From Calditrichia bacterium (GTDB taxonomy: Bacteria; Calditrichota; Calditrichia; Calditrichales; Calditrichaceae): 13,773 nucleotides of DNA. The stretch spans positions 1 to 13,773 of the forward strand of contig JALWEA010000181.1 in the NCBI GenBank assembly GCA_027039465.1. The letters are read 5' to 3'. Positions 13,576 to 13,773 of this stretch are shown here, one piece after another (position 1 is the stretch's first letter; each line of letters starts with the position of its first letter). Under the pieces are notes generated by a model. That model searched no databases. It worked only from the letters and a program-made list of their open reading frames with translations, and had not been told where the DNA came from. The translations under genes and the position numbers were made by a program.

Positions 13576-13773
13576 TTAATCCTTTTTCGGCTTCTCTCCC
13601 AAAATCTCCTTCACATCATCCGCATCGATATTTTCTTTTTCTAACAGGCGTTGTGCCATCTGATCGAGCTTATCTCTCTTTTCGGTAAGTAAGGCAAGTA
13701 CATCTTTGTAACATTCATCGATAATTTCCACCACTTCTTCGTCAATCATCTCATCAATTTTTTGAGAATGCGG
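13576..13773 (-). CDS. ftsH: ATP-dependent zinc metalloprotease FtsH, C-terminal end (cut by the window edge)
   Basis: The minus-strand frame enters at base 13773 and ends at a TAA at 13578-13576, giving 65 residues. It reads KIDEMIDEEVVEIIDECYKD, VLALLTEKRDKLDQMAQRLL, EKENIDADDVKEIL. This is the helical end of the M41 peptidase domain of FtsH (ID-EV-II-Y, LL, L-LLEKE-I). FtsH is the membrane-anchored AAA+ protease that degrades misfolded membrane and some soluble proteins. The AAA+ and HEXXH parts lie outside the window. The tail is short and charged, ending GEKPKKD. The identification rests on the C-terminal segment alone. Confidence 0.85.
   Translation of the reverse strand, partial: PHSQKIDEMIDEEVVEIIDECYKDVLALLTEKRDKLDQMAQRLLEKENIDADDVKEILGEKPKKD

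Noticed and set aside
13423..13644. A 73-residue plus-strand frame at the right end
   Set aside because: It crosses the MITE-like element and heptamer array and runs antisense into the FtsH C-terminus.

Overview
The window looks like a chromosomal stretch from a free-living, moderate-GC bacterium of the Calditrichota / Bacteroidota-like (FCB) type. The grounds are indirect: large secreted beta-sandwich proteins, a lipoprotein serpin, strong AAGGAGGG ribosome binding sites, ordinary sigma70-like promoters, and intergenic spaces filled with short heptamer and MITE-like repeats. A Caldithrix-like source would fit, but no rRNA or marker gene settles the lineage. No CRISPR array, tRNA, rRNA or complete insertion sequence was seen.

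Layout. (1) 1-2739, minus strand: the 5' part of a large secreted protein built from long tandem carbohydrate-binding-like modules, which runs off the left edge, preceded by a LacI-family regulator. The regulator has a near-consensus promoter and two copies of a 15-bp operator-like motif. (2) 3081-5700, plus strand: a compact operon of nicotinate phosphoribosyltransferase, nicotinamidase and a macro-domain protein. Together these recycle nicotinamide to nicotinate mononucleotide and probably act on ADP-ribose derivatives. (3) 5770-6450: a small secreted discoidin (F5/8 C) domain protein, followed by about 430 bp of heptanucleotide repeats. (4) 6882-9527, minus strand: an AGCS-type sodium:amino acid symporter and an ACT-less homoserine dehydrogenase. 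Each has its own promoter-like sequence, and a perfect 28-bp palindrome lies between them. (5) 9975-10563: an AT-rich DUF2281/PIN toxin-antitoxin pair whose toxin is broken by a one-base frameshift. (6) 10982-12208: a lipoprotein serpin. (7) 12286-13173, minus strand: a two-gene operon of a DUF123 (Uri/GIY-YIG-like) protein and a DUF985 cupin. (8) 13198-13575: intergenic repeats, including a MITE-like element and a second copy of the heptamer array. (9) 13576-13773: the C-terminal end of FtsH on the minus strand.

The most coherent functional unit is the NAD-salvage/macro-domain operon. NAD-consuming deacylases and ADP-ribosyltransferases release nicotinamide plus ADP-ribose species, and this operon encodes enzymes addressing both halves. 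The least ordinary structures are the paired heptamer arrays, the 1080-bp in-gene duplication with uneven divergence, the frameshifted PIN toxin and the bacterial serpin with Arg-Thr-Ser at its predicted reactive bond.
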